Shown here: piece after piece, positions 27,790 through 35,590 of the stretch
Position numbering within the stretch: position 1 is the first letter of the stretch
Layout: every line of letters starts with the position of its first letter
Source: Mycolicibacter heraklionensis
GTDB taxonomy: Bacteria; Actinomycetota; Actinomycetes; Mycobacteriales; Mycobacteriaceae
Length of the DNA stretch: 64,000 bases
NCBI RefSeq assembly: GCF_001021505.1
Contig: NZ_LDPO01000009.1
Coordinates: 62,001 to 126,000 of the forward strand
Direction of reading: 5' to 3'
The notes under the pieces: model-generated
Database searches by the model: none
Seen by the model: only the letters and a program-made list of their open reading frames with translations
What the model was told of the DNA's origin: nothing
Translations under genes and position numbers: made by a program

Positions 27790-28647
27790 TCAGTTCTGGG
27801 GAAGCAGGCGGGCGAGCAACCCGGTGCCTCGGACGTAGAGTTCCGGGAAGTGCCGCTTCAGGTGCCAGATGACCGTGGCGTCGAGTTGCGGCACCACGTA
27901 CAGCCGGCCACTGTCGTGCGCGTCCAAGGTGCGCGCCGCGACGTTGTCCGCAGACAGTCCGGTCCAGTGCGCCAGCTGCTGACTGAGGTTCATCGACCGG
28001 GGTGTGATCCGGCCGTCTTGAAAGACGTTGGTCTTCACAAAGGTCGGGCACAGCACCGTGACCGCGATGTCGGTGCCGTCCAGTTCGGCGGCCAGTGTCT
28101 CCGACAGCGACATCACGCCGGCCTTCGACACGTTGTAGGCCGCCATCGACGGCGCCGCCGCGAATCCTGCGGCGGATGCCACGTTGATGATTCCGCCGCG
28201 TCCGGCTTCCCGCAGCAACGGAGTGAAAACCTCGCAGCCGTAGACCACGCCCCACAAGTTGATCCCGAGCGCCCAGTCCCAGTCCTCGAAGCCGATGTCG
28301 CCGACTGACTTTCCGCCGATGCCGACACCGGCGTTGTTGATCACCAGGGTCGGCGGGCCACCGAAGATCTCCTGGGCGCGAGTGGCCAGCAGCTCGATCG
28401 CGCCGCGGTCGGACACATCGCACTGCACCGCATGCCCTGTCCCGGTCGGCAGCTGCTCGATCAGCGCCACCGTCTCCGCGGCCCGCTCTGCGTTGATGTC
28501 GGCGCAGATGACGTCTCCGCCCCGACGAGCCAACTCCAGCGCGAACGACCGCCCGATGCCGCTGCCGGCGCCGGTGACCACCGCCTTGGCGTTGGCCGTC
28601 CGCCGATCGTTGCGAAACAGGGACAGCACCGTGTCGAGTCCGAACAT
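27790..28647 (-). CDS. Short-chain dehydrogenase/reductase in the redox cluster (SadH-like position)
   Basis: SDR of 285 residues: cofactor loop TGAGSGIG, NNAGVGIGG, a catalytic Ser in NVASAAGFAA and Y-x3-K in AAYNVSKAGVMSL. Acidic ICADIN after beta-2 favours NAD. The hydrophobic C-terminal extension (WHLKRHFPELYVRGTGLLAR) is typical of mycobacterial SadH-type SDRs and may bind membranes. Its ATG shares one base with the esterase's TGA (TGATG), so the genes are translationally coupled. In the cluster it would interconvert an alcohol and the ketone used by the Baeyer-Villiger-type enzyme; this is inference from gene order. Confidence 0.87.
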   Translation of the reverse strand: MFGLDTVLSLFRNDRRTANAKAVVTGAGSGIGRSFALELARRGGDVICADINAERAAETVALIEQLPTGTGHAVQCDVSDRGAIELLATRAQEIFGGPPTLVINNAGVGIGGKSVGDIGFEDWDWALGINLWGVVYGCEVFTPLLREAGRGGIINVASAAGFAAAPSMAAYNVSKAGVMSLSETLAAELDGTDIAVTVLCPTFVKTNVFQDGRITPRSMNLSQQLAHWTGLSADNVAARTLDAHDSGRLYVVPQLDATVIWHLKRHFPELYVRGTGLLARLLPQN

Positions 28648-29639
28648 CAGCGCACCGCCCCGAGTTCGTCGAATCGCTGGTCGGCATAGACACCCGCGAT
28701 GAAGGCCGCCACGCGGCGCAGCGCGGGCTTGGCCTCCGGGGCCAGTCGCGGCAGGGCCTGGAAGACATGCACCATTCCCGGCCACACCTCCAAGGTGCTG
28801 ACTCCACCGTTCCGGCGTATTTCGGCGTCCAGGTGGCGCGCGTCGGCGCTGAGCATCTCGAACCCGCCCACCTGGGTCAAGACCGGCGGGAGCCGATCGG
28901 CCCGGGCGAAATCGAGCCGGAGGCGCACGTTGTCGGGGTCTTGGTCCCGCACGTAGAGCTGCACCAGTCGGCGGGCTGAGGCCGCCGACACCGCGGGGTC
29001 GCGCCGCACCTTCTCCTGTTCCTCGGCCAGCTTCAGCGTGAGGTCGACCAACGGCGAGAACAGCACCACACCGGCCGGCTGGAAGCCCGGTTCATCGGCG
29101 TGTGCGAGCAACATGTCGCAGGTCAGGTGACCGCCCGCGGAGTCCGCGCCGATCACGATGTCGGAGGCGGCATGCCCCTGGGCCAGCAACCACCGGTAGC
29201 CGGCCTCGACGTCGTCGGCGGCTGTGGGGAACGGGTTCTCGGGAGCCAACCGGTAGTCCACGGAGAAGATCGGCAATCCGGTTGCCTCCGAGAGCCTGGC
29301 GACCAGCTTGCGGTGAGTCCGCGTCGAGCACAGCACGTATCCGCTGCCATGCACGTAGTAACCGGCCCGCCGGCCGAACTCGACGCCGGGCCCGAGCACC
29401 CATTCGCCACGCACCCCCGCGTCGCGCACCGGCATGACCCTGGTGCCGGTCGGCATCGAACCGAGCGTTCCCATAATGCTGGCGATCAGTCCGCGCGCGA
29501 ACGCGATGCCCGGTCGATTCATCGGAATCATGTTGTTGAGAACGTGCAACGTCCAGCGCGTGGACGTGGCCGCAACCACGGCGCGCGTCGATGCGCGGGT
29601 GGGTACTGGCGGCAGGGTCGAACCATCCGGATCCGTCAC
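28647..29639 (-). CDS. Alpha/beta hydrolase, hormone-sensitive-lipase-type esterase
   Basis: Cytoplasmic or membrane-associated esterase, about 330 residues. The oxyanion motif is HGSG (GYYVHGSGYVLCS) where the family usually has HGGG. The nucleophile is in GADSAGG, with SVDYRLAPENPFP before it and the likely His in PGMVHVFQ near the end. It would cleave the ester made by the Baeyer-Villiger-type enzyme or a lipid ester. The start is uncertain: GTG 29639 is chosen, while a longer frame reaches 29750 through unrelated sequence. It is the first gene of the minus-strand cluster, so the operon promoter should lie in the AT-rich gap before 29838. Confidence 0.8.
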   Translation of the reverse strand: MTDPDGSTLPPVPTRASTRAVVAATSTRWTLHVLNNMIPMNRPGIAFARGLIASIMGTLGSMPTGTRVMPVRDAGVRGEWVLGPGVEFGRRAGYYVHGSGYVLCSTRTHRKLVARLSEATGLPIFSVDYRLAPENPFPTAADDVEAGYRWLLAQGHAASDIVIGADSAGGHLTCDMLLAHADEPGFQPAGVVLFSPLVDLTLKLAEEQEKVRRDPAVSAASARRLVQLYVRDQDPDNVRLRLDFARADRLPPVLTQVGGFEMLSADARHLDAEIRRNGGVSTLEVWPGMVHVFQALPRLAPEAKPALRRVAAFIAGVYADQRFDELGAVR

Positions 29640-29837
29640 GGCACACACAACACCAGCAATCGTGCCATTTGTCAATGGCACGGTCAACGGTGTAGAAGTG
29701 CGGGCTGGCGAGCGGGCGCCAGCCAGCCGACACTCCTGAGTGTTACCCAATTGAATTTTATATTGCGCTCAGCATCAGCTCACGCTATCGTCCTGAAAAG
29801 GGAAAATATTTCCGTTAACTTGATCGGGGGGGATCCC

Positions 29838-30464
29838 ATGGAACACACTCGTCGCGCCCACGCCGCCGTTGCCGTCGCCGTCGCAAGCGCCGGCCTCATC
29901 GCCGCCGTCCCCGCTGCCCCCCACCTGCAGCAGGCTGGCGTCCAGCTAACGACCGCCGCAGTCGAGCTCACCGACTTCGCCGGTTCCGCGGCCGCGGCCG
30001 CGGATCTGTTCCCGGCCCTGCATGCCAACTTCGAACTGGCTGCCAGCGATTTCCAGCAAGGTCTGACAGACCTGTTCAACCTGGACCTGCTCGGCGCGGT
30101 CGGCAACTTCACCCCAGCAGTGGCGAATATCTTGCCGGCCATCCCGGAGAACATCCTGGTGGCTGCCGTGGGCGGCGTGCTGGGCCAGGATTTCGGGGGC
30201 TACCTGGCCTTCGCGGGGGATTTCGCTGTAAACCCGCCGTTCACAGACTGGTCTTCGCTGGTTCCCAGCCTGACGGAGATGTTCGAAGCCGGCATCTACG
30301 AAATCAGCGCGGGCGTCCAGAATCTCTTCGCTCTGGAGATCGCTGACAGTCTGTACCACACGTTCGCGGGCCTGGACAGCCTGTTCGTCTTCCTACCCGC
30401 AATGGTCTTCCTCGGTGTTCCGGCCCTGGTGGGCGACAGTCTGCTGGAGCTCGTCGGCCTGTAA
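29838..30464 (+). CDS. Secreted Ala/Leu-rich mycobacterial protein, function unknown
   Basis: A 208-residue exported protein. The signal peptide is RRAHAAVAVAVASAGLIAAV with cleavage near AAPHLQQAG. The mature part contains QLTTAAVELTDFAG and repeated amphipathic stretches with FNLDLLGAVGNF. A hydrophobic C-terminal helix (LFVFLPAMVFLGVPALVG) could insert in a membrane. This composition is seen in many non-tuberculous mycobacterial secreted proteins that share sequence style with the C-terminal parts of PE proteins, but no PE or PPE motif is present. A G-rich ribosome binding site precedes ATG 29838. It is divergent from the esterase operon. Confidence 0.65.
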   Translation: MEHTRRAHAAVAVAVASAGLIAAVPAAPHLQQAGVQLTTAAVELTDFAGSAAAAADLFPALHANFELAASDFQQGLTDLFNLDLLGAVGNFTPAVANILPAIPENILVAAVGGVLGQDFGGYLAFAGDFAVNPPFTDWSSLVPSLTEMFEAGIYEISAGVQNLFALEIADSLYHTFAGLDSLFVFLPAMVFLGVPALVGDSLLELVGL

Positions 30465-30513
30465 GGCACCGGCGATCAGCGGGCCGCAACGGAGCAGACA
30501 GCCCGAGCAGTGG

Positions 30514-32577
30514 TCATGACACCCTCCCCGGAAACAGCGGGGCGGGTACTGACGCCAGCATCGGCGGCAGGCTCGGTGTGACTGGAGCCGACGGTGCCGC
30601 TGGTGGCGTTGCTCCCATGGTCCAGTTGCCGTCGTTGCCCGCGGTGTAAGCCAGCCAGACCCGGTCAACACCGGCCTGGGCTTTGGCGGCCTTGAGCAGT
30701 TCGTTCTGGTATCCGGTACGGGGTACCGCGAAGGCGCCCTGGCCGACGCACGCGAGGGCGCCACCGCCGAATTGGCCGGCGCCGCTGCTGATGTGCCAGC
30801 CGTCGGGGGCCTGGCAGGCGTAGGGCAGGAACTGGCCGCAGGCCTCGGCCTGGAAGCGGCCGTCGCCGTTGTGCACTGCGCACTGCTGGGCGGGGCTGGA
30901 CAGCGGTTGACCATAGGACCAGCTCCACACGAAGCCCGCCAGCTGATCGGCGTGCGGGTCCACGAAGTTCGGGCCCGGCGCGTTGGCGCCGCAGCGCATC
31001 ATCTCGTGGATCTGGTCGGCCGTCATCGGCTGGGCATTGCCGCCGCCGGCGAGCACGTCGACCAGGGTGTTGGAGTCGAAGAACCGCGTATAGGAGCTCT
31101 CGAACTGTGCTCTGGTGAAATAGCAGTCAGGGAACTGCACGGTCACCGGCATCCCCTTCTCCTGCACGTTGCTGTCGTTGAAGCCGAGCGCGTCCCACGC
31201 CGCGTCGTGGCCACAACCGCTGTTGGTATAGAGCAGCACCTGCTTGCCGCTCGCGAGGATCTGGGCCATGGACACACCCAGCGGTATCGGCTGGGTGTCG
31301 CAGGAGGAGCCGGGCTGCACCTGCGCGGGGCGGAACAACAGGTCCCGCGCCGAGGTGTTGCCCAGCGTGCTCTCGATGACCGCGGCCCCGGCCGGCAGCG
31401 ACTTGCTGATGTCATCGACCGGGTCGTCGAGCCGATTCTCGATGTAGAGGACGATCACCTGGTCGGGGTGGGCGTCCAACCAGCGCCGGATCTCTTGCAA
31501 GCCGGAGGCCGCGGTCCGTTCGAAGGTGCAGCCCAGGTGGTTGTCGAAGCCGTGGCACAAGATCGGCGCGTAGCCGCCGGGGGCGCCCAGGCTGGGGTAC
31601 CAGTGCAGGTCGAGCTCGATGAACCGCATGTCCAAGTCGAGTTGGTTGACCAACGAATACAGCTGGTCGGGGTCCATACCCGACAAGGTGGGTGGGATGT
31701 TGGCGTTGGTGTAGTTGAACGAGTTGTGCGTCGCCGGTATCTGGGCCTCCCCCAGCGGCAGGGTCGAGCTCAGCTGGTACTGCTGGGTCAGCGCCTTGTG
31801 CACTGGGCCGGCCAGGTAGCTCTGCACGGAGCGGTCGCCGATGGGGCTGCCGCTGCGCAGCGCGCAATAGTCGATCGGACCGTTGACCACTCGGCACTGG
31901 CTTGCCACCAGTTGCGCCGCGGTGTCGAGCGTCTTGCACGTCACGGCCAGTTGCCCGGTGGCGACGTCAAAGCAGGCGCTGATCAGTCCGTGCTTGTTAC
32001 CGCCGAACCAGCTGCACGCATCGACCGAGCCCACCGTGCTGCAGGCCTGCACCAGCGGGTCGGTGACGTCGCCGATCGCCGTGCATACCGGGGTGAAGGC
32101 CGGGCCCAGGTCGGTGCAGGCGGTCGCCAGTGACGGCGGCGCCGAAGCGGGCGACATGACTTGGATGCCGACGGTGGCCGGCGTCGAGACCGTCGCGCCG
32201 TCGGTCGTGGCGTAGCTGAAGGCATCGGTACCGACAAACCCATTGGCCGGTGTGTAAGTGAAGGTGGCGCCGCTGATGGTCGCCGTGCCGTGTGCAGGTG
32301 GGGTGACGATGGCGAACTGGGTGGCCGGAATAGCCGGGACGGCAACCAGTCCCGCACTCACCGGGGTGGCCGTGGTGGTCACGGCCACCACGTTCTGCGC
32401 CTGGGTGATCGCCGCCGACGCCGACCCCGGCAGTCCCAGCACGGCCCCCGCGCAGACGGAAAGTACTGACAGCACTGCGATTACCGCGGTCAAACGCAGT
32501 CGGCGGGTTGGGAGCCCCGTCGTGGCGGTCCACCCGGGGTGGCGCCGAGAACGCTCAACTGCCGCCCCATCGACCAC
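30514..32577 (-). CDS. Secreted multidomain protein: Ig/cadherin-like, PLC-like phosphodiesterase and C-terminal Cys-rich domain
   Basis: Exported 687-residue protein. The signal segment is LTAVIAVLSVLSVCAGAVLG. Residues about 60-140 form an Ig/cadherin-like repeat (GTATISGATFTYTPANGFVG, then TDAFSYATTDGA). A Cys-rich spacer follows. Residues about 280-560 resemble a PI-PLC-X fold, with candidate His in IPATHNSF and LCHGFDNHLGC and acidic residues in FIELDLHWYP. The final 130 residues (NGDGRFQAEACGQFLPYACQ, later DRVWLAYTAGNDGNW) look C-type-lectin-like. The combination suggests an extracellular phosphodiesterase carrying binding modules. The ribosome binding site AAGGAG lies eight bases before GTG 32577. 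Catalytic competence is unproven. Confidence 0.75.
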   Translation of the reverse strand: MVDGAAVERSRRHPGWTATTGLPTRRLRLTAVIAVLSVLSVCAGAVLGLPGSASAAITQAQNVVAVTTTATPVSAGLVAVPAIPATQFAIVTPPAHGTATISGATFTYTPANGFVGTDAFSYATTDGATVSTPATVGIQVMSPASAPPSLATACTDLGPAFTPVCTAIGDVTDPLVQACSTVGSVDACSWFGGNKHGLISACFDVATGQLAVTCKTLDTAAQLVASQCRVVNGPIDYCALRSGSPIGDRSVQSYLAGPVHKALTQQYQLSSTLPLGEAQIPATHNSFNYTNANIPPTLSGMDPDQLYSLVNQLDLDMRFIELDLHWYPSLGAPGGYAPILCHGFDNHLGCTFERTAASGLQEIRRWLDAHPDQVIVLYIENRLDDPVDDISKSLPAGAAVIESTLGNTSARDLLFRPAQVQPGSSCDTQPIPLGVSMAQILASGKQVLLYTNSGCGHDAAWDALGFNDSNVQEKGMPVTVQFPDCYFTRAQFESSYTRFFDSNTLVDVLAGGGNAQPMTADQIHEMMRCGANAPGPNFVDPHADQLAGFVWSWSYGQPLSSPAQQCAVHNGDGRFQAEACGQFLPYACQAPDGWHISSGAGQFGGGALACVGQGAFAVPRTGYQNELLKAAKAQAGVDRVWLAYTAGNDGNWTMGATPPAAPSAPVTPSLPPMLASVPAPLFPGRVS

Positions 32578-32730
32578 GGACCAAACTCCTTATTCGGTTA
32601 CGACACCGACTCGCTCACGGAACACTCAGGCAACTTCCGTAACAATGAGCATCAAGAATCACACCCGTAACACGACACGATCACAGATCGAACTCAATGA
32701 ATTTTGCTGATTAACTTGGCTTCTGCGCAC

Positions 32731-32768
32731 TTCGGCAGGTCGCCACGCGAGGCGTGGCAAACGCCGAA
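32731..32768 (-). terminator. Nested hairpin terminator
   Basis: Five bases past the stop of the minus-strand secreted-protein gene: an outer stem TTCGGC / GCCGAA encloses a perfect inner stem GCCACGC-GAG-GCGTGGC (32742-32758). Good rho-independent-type hairpin without a strong U-tract. Confidence 0.7.
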
Positions 32769-32772
32769 CGGT

Positions 32773-33663
32773 TCAGAAATCCGGCAGTAGAGCGCTCGGC
32801 TGCACCGAGTCGCCCATGACGAAGTCGCCGAGATCCGGCGGCAGCGGATCATTGATCGGGGCGGACGGGGCGCCGATCGACTCGGCGACGGCACGGGGCA
32901 GAAAATTCACCAGGGCATCGACAAAACCCGTTTGGTTCACATCCTCGAAGGGCGCGAGAAGGCCGGCCAGGCCCGGGCTTTCACTGTTGAGATAAGCGTT
33001 GAGGAGTTCCGCCGGTGCGCCGATCAGCCCGAACAGTGCACCGGTGATATCCCCGGCCGACACGTCGTCGACGATATTGCGGGCCACCGTCTCGAACTCG
33101 GCGACGACGGCCTGCACGGAGCTCAGCGCGGCAAGGCCGACCGGCACCTGCAATGCGTGCAGGGCGGCCATAGACGCGTTCACGACATTGCCGACGATGT
33201 TGTAGGGAATCGCCAGCAGGTGATCCACCAGACCGGCGACCGGAAAAATACTCAGCACGATGATGATCCCCTGCCCCAGCGCCGCGGTGATATCGCTGGA
33301 CGAGATGGCGTCGAACAGCGTTTCGAGCTGGCCGGGCAGGTTGATAACTCCGTCGACGAACGACTGGGCGGTGGCGCCGAGCAAGTTGAACGTCGTCTGC
33401 GCGTAGTCGAACCAGTTGGTGGCCAGCTGGACCACCGTGGGCAGCGGGTCGTCCAGCCAGTGCGCGCCGATAGTGCCCAGATTGTTGAAGGTGTTGGTAA
33501 TCAGGTCCACATACGGGTCGAAGGGACTGGCCGTCAGGTCGACCGCGCGCACGACAACGTCGGGGGGCGGCGCCGCCGACGGCGTCGCGATGAGGGTTCC
33601 CGCGGCCAATGCTGCGATGCCGACGGTGATACCGGGGTGCCTGACTGATCCCACAACACTCAT
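32773..33663 (-). CDS. Secreted mycobacterial protein with PE-like C-terminal style, function unknown
   Basis: A 296-residue exported protein. Signal peptide: GITVGIAALAAGTLIATPSA, with cleavage before AAPPPDVVV. The mature chain is Ala/Leu/Val/Asn-rich with repeated amphipathic helices (DLITNTFNNLGTIGAHWLDD, VVQLATNWFDYAQTTFNLLG) and a hydrophobic middle (GQGIIIVLSIFPVAGLVDHL). Proteins with this signature are abundant in non-tuberculous mycobacteria; no catalytic motif is visible. ATG 33663 is chosen because a signal peptide follows immediately; the longer frame to 33882 is unrelated and Arg-rich. A hairpin terminator follows the gene. Confidence 0.65.
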   Translation of the reverse strand: MSVVGSVRHPGITVGIAALAAGTLIATPSAAPPPDVVVRAVDLTASPFDPYVDLITNTFNNLGTIGAHWLDDPLPTVVQLATNWFDYAQTTFNLLGATAQSFVDGVINLPGQLETLFDAISSSDITAALGQGIIIVLSIFPVAGLVDHLLAIPYNIVGNVVNASMAALHALQVPVGLAALSSVQAVVAEFETVARNIVDDVSAGDITGALFGLIGAPAELLNAYLNSESPGLAGLLAPFEDVNQTGFVDALVNFLPRAVAESIGAPSAPINDPLPPDLGDFVMGDSVQPSALLPDF

Positions 33664-34004
33664 TTCGTGACTGGAGCCACTACGGTAACTCTGGGCACGC
33701 TGGTCAACCGCGGGAATGGGTGATTTTTGGGCATACCGCCTGCGAGCCGGGCGACCGCCATAGGAGCCGGGCCGCACGAGACGCGGCGGCGTCGACAACG
33801 GAGCGGTGTTGCAGCCGGTTGCAGCGCAATGAGCGGGTAGGTGGCGGCCGGCAATCCCTTGGTTGAGTCCCCAGATGCGCACCTAAGTCTTCTTATTCCC
33901 GCCCGCTGACTCCTTTAGCACATCAACGGGCCGGACGTTGCCGGTTTCATTCAGCGAATCTTTCAAATCCAAAGACGGAAATTGACGCTACTTGCAATAA
34001 TCCT

Positions 34005-34061
34005 GTCAGTTGCCAACTGACTGCACAGCCTACGATCCGACATCTGCTGGGGGCATGTCGG
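34005..34061 (+). promoter_or_regulatory. Two inverted repeats in the 468-bp upstream region of the PE-PPE gene
   Basis: The gap 33664-34131 holds no recognisable gene. Close to the downstream gene it has GTCAGTT-GCC-AACTGAC (34005-34021) and CCGACAT-N11-ATGTCGG (34037-34061). Both are perfect 7-bp-arm repeats, suitable as operators or 5'-leader hairpins. The rest of the gap is unremarkable. Confidence 0.5.
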
Positions 34062-34131
34062 AAGACGTAATCGCCTGCCGTGCAATCAGCTTGGCGACAT
34101 CACCAGTGATCGCTACGAACAAGGGGGTTCG

Positions 34132-34893
34132 ATGAAGCAAATCATCTTCGGCGTCGCACTGTGTGGCGCCGCGTTGGCGTTCGCCGGTGCAGCCAACGCC
34201 GCCAACGATAACCAGTACGACTTCCTCTACGGCTCGACCGACGCGTTGGTCCTGGGTCCAACGGGCATCGCGACACCGACCGCCAACTACATCAGCAACG
34301 GGATCGACCTGTACCTCGATCCGCTCGGTTATGGCGGCACCGTCGCGTCTTCCGTGGCGCTGAGCATCCCCAACAGTTGGGACTTCCTTGAGAGCGTCCC
34401 GCAGGGTCAAACCATCCTCGTCGACGCGATCCTCGCCGACTACAACGCCGGCGAGATGGGCTGCGACGCCTCCGGCGCGTGCAGCGACCCGCTGACCATT
34501 TTCACCTACTCCCAGAGCAGCCTGATCGCCTCCTACGCCCAGGAGCAACTCGCTGATGCCGGAGTGCCCACCGACGCTTTGCGTTTCGTGATGCTCGGCG
34601 CCAACCCCGCCGCCGTCCCCACCGACCTCTACCCCACCGAAGTGTTCAACATCCAAGGCGACGTCTTCGCGGACAACTTGGGCAAGAGTTGGTGGGACCT
34701 GCTGTTCGGAAACACCAGTTGGCAGGACCTGCTGTACGGGCTGGCACTGCATCAGGTCTACCTCGGGTTGACGCCAGACCAAATCGACTCGGCCACATCG
34801 GTTGTCGACGGGATGACCACGTTCAACGAGATTCCCACACTCGACACCGGCGACCTGATCCAAGCGCTGTTCAATTCGTTCTTTGCGGTGTGA
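34132..34893 (+). CDS. Secreted PE-PPE-domain serine hydrolase
   Basis: Exported 253-residue protein with a signal peptide (KQIIFGVALCGAALAFAGAA, cleavage near ANA). The mature part aligns with the PE-PPE alpha/beta-hydrolase domain found at the C-terminus of some mycobacterial PE and PPE proteins: IDLYLDPLGYGGTVASSVAL, then the nucleophile region FTYSQSS with Ser127. The family elbow is usually G-x-S-x-S/G; here the first Gly is Thr. Free-standing secreted versions without PE/PPE modules are common in non-tuberculous species. An AAGGGGG ribosome binding site lies five bases before ATG 34132. A long hairpin follows the gene. Confidence 0.82.
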   Translation: MKQIIFGVALCGAALAFAGAANAANDNQYDFLYGSTDALVLGPTGIATPTANYISNGIDLYLDPLGYGGTVASSVALSIPNSWDFLESVPQGQTILVDAILADYNAGEMGCDASGACSDPLTIFTYSQSSLIASYAQEQLADAGVPTDALRFVMLGANPAAVPTDLYPTEVFNIQGDVFADNLGKSWWDLLFGNTSWQDLLYGLALHQVYLGLTPDQIDSATSVVDGMTTFNEIPTLDTGDLIQALFNSFFAV

Positions 34894-34909
34894 TTTCTAG
34901 ATCGGGCGT

Positions 34910-34944
34910 TGAGCCGTGCGGTTGCGGTGCGGTCGCACGGCTCA
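34910..34944 (+). terminator. Hairpin terminator after the PE-PPE hydrolase gene
   Basis: Perfect 11-bp arms TGAGCCGTGCG and CGCACGGCTCA with a 13-nt loop, 17 bp after the stop codon. It also lies downstream of the convergent tRNA, so it may stop both transcripts. Confidence 0.72.
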
Positions 34945-34963
34945 GCTCCACTTAGAGAGCGAC

Positions 34964-34987
34964 TCGTAGTAGGGCTCGTAGTAGGGC
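34964..34987. repeat. 12-bp tandem duplication at the tRNA 3' end
   Basis: TCGTAGTAGGGC occurs twice head to tail (34964-34975 and 34976-34987). The second copy contains the last six bases of the tRNA, so the 3' tip of the acceptor stem is duplicated outside the gene. Confidence 0.75.
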
Positions 34988-35055
34988 GGGCGGGGCTCGA
35001 ACCCGCGACCAATGGATTATGAGTCCACGGCTCTAACCAACTGAGCTACCGCCCC
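34982..35055 (-). tRNA. tRNA with CAT anticodon (elongator Met or Ile2)
   Basis: A complete 74-nt cloverleaf on the minus strand. The acceptor GGGGCGG pairs with CCGCCCT (one G-U), D-stem GCTC/GAGC, anticodon stem GTGGA/TCCAT around CTCATAA (anticodon at 35019-35021), T-stem GCGGG/CCCGC around TTCGAGC, discriminator A. CCA is not encoded. CAT may be elongator methionine or, if the C is lysidine-modified, isoleucine (AUA). The TTGGTCGC variable/T-stem context resembles Ile2, but sequence alone does not settle it. The initiator is ruled out by the paired first base and the absence of three G-C pairs in the anticodon stem. Confidence 0.9.
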
Positions 35056-35305
35056 TGATACGCATGCGCGCGGGAACCATCGTGCCATGCCGCGCCAGCA
35101 GCGTCTCCATGCGCCGCCGGCCCCGCTCCACGCCGTCATGATCTGTTCGTCGACGACTTCGCATCCGCTGTCGGCCGCGCTGGCGGGGAGCTGCCCGCCG
35201 GCCATCGGCGGTTGACTTCCCGGCCACAACATTCGGCTGATCCACGGCCGGCGAAACACCGGGCCCTTCCGCAACGTCACGCGCCAATGGCCGCCTAACA
35301 TCTTT

Positions 35306-35337
35306 ATATTGCAATGTCTGCATATGTTCTGTATGGT
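35306..35337 (+). promoter_or_regulatory. Leaderless promoter with overlapping imperfect palindrome for the His-rich gene
   Basis: -35 TTGCAA (35309-35314), 17-bp spacer, -10 TATGGT (35332-35337), then seven bases to ATG 35345, so the mRNA is leaderless. The -35 is embedded in ATAT-T-GCA ATGTC TGC-ATAT (35306-35325), an imperfect palindrome placed where a metal-sensing repressor would act. Confidence 0.55.
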
Positions 35338-35344
35338 TACCACC

Positions 35345-35497
35345 ATGAACACGACAGAGCACCAGACCCACACCCACACCGAACACACCCACGGCCCCGA
35401 CTGCGGCCATGAGGCAATTCAGCACGGCGACCACGTGGACTACCTACACGATGGTCATCGTCACGCCGCTCACGGCGACCACTACGACGAGCACTGA
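35345..35497 (+). CDS. Small His-rich metal-binding-type protein
   Basis: A 50-residue polypeptide with about a quarter His: HTHTEHTHGPDCGHEAIQHG followed by DHVDYLHDGHRHAAHGDHYD. One Cys lies in HGPDCGH. No signal peptide or membrane segment is present. Similar tiny His-rich proteins are widespread in actinobacteria and are sometimes labelled as zinc transporter components, but a metal buffer or chaperone role is more plausible from composition. ATG 35345 has no ribosome binding site but sits seven bases after a -10 element, matching a leaderless message. A perfect 12-bp hairpin terminator follows 54 bp after the stop, so it is a stand-alone transcription unit. Confidence 0.78.
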   Translation: MNTTEHQTHTHTEHTHGPDCGHEAIQHGDHVDYLHDGHRHAAHGDHYDEH

Positions 35498-35550
35498 TCG
35501 CTCGCCGCGTGGCCGTGTACGCAACGTCGGCAATGGACCGTGCGCAACCG

Positions 35551-35586
35551 ATGAGGAAGGCCACGCAACAGCGGGGCCTTCCTCAT
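35551..35586 (+). terminator. Rho-independent-type hairpin after the His-rich gene
   Basis: Perfect 12-bp arms ATGAGGAAGGCC and GGCCTTCCTCAT with a 12-nt loop, followed by a short TT. This is the strongest single terminator in the region. Confidence 0.8.
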
Positions 35587-35590
35587 TTGC

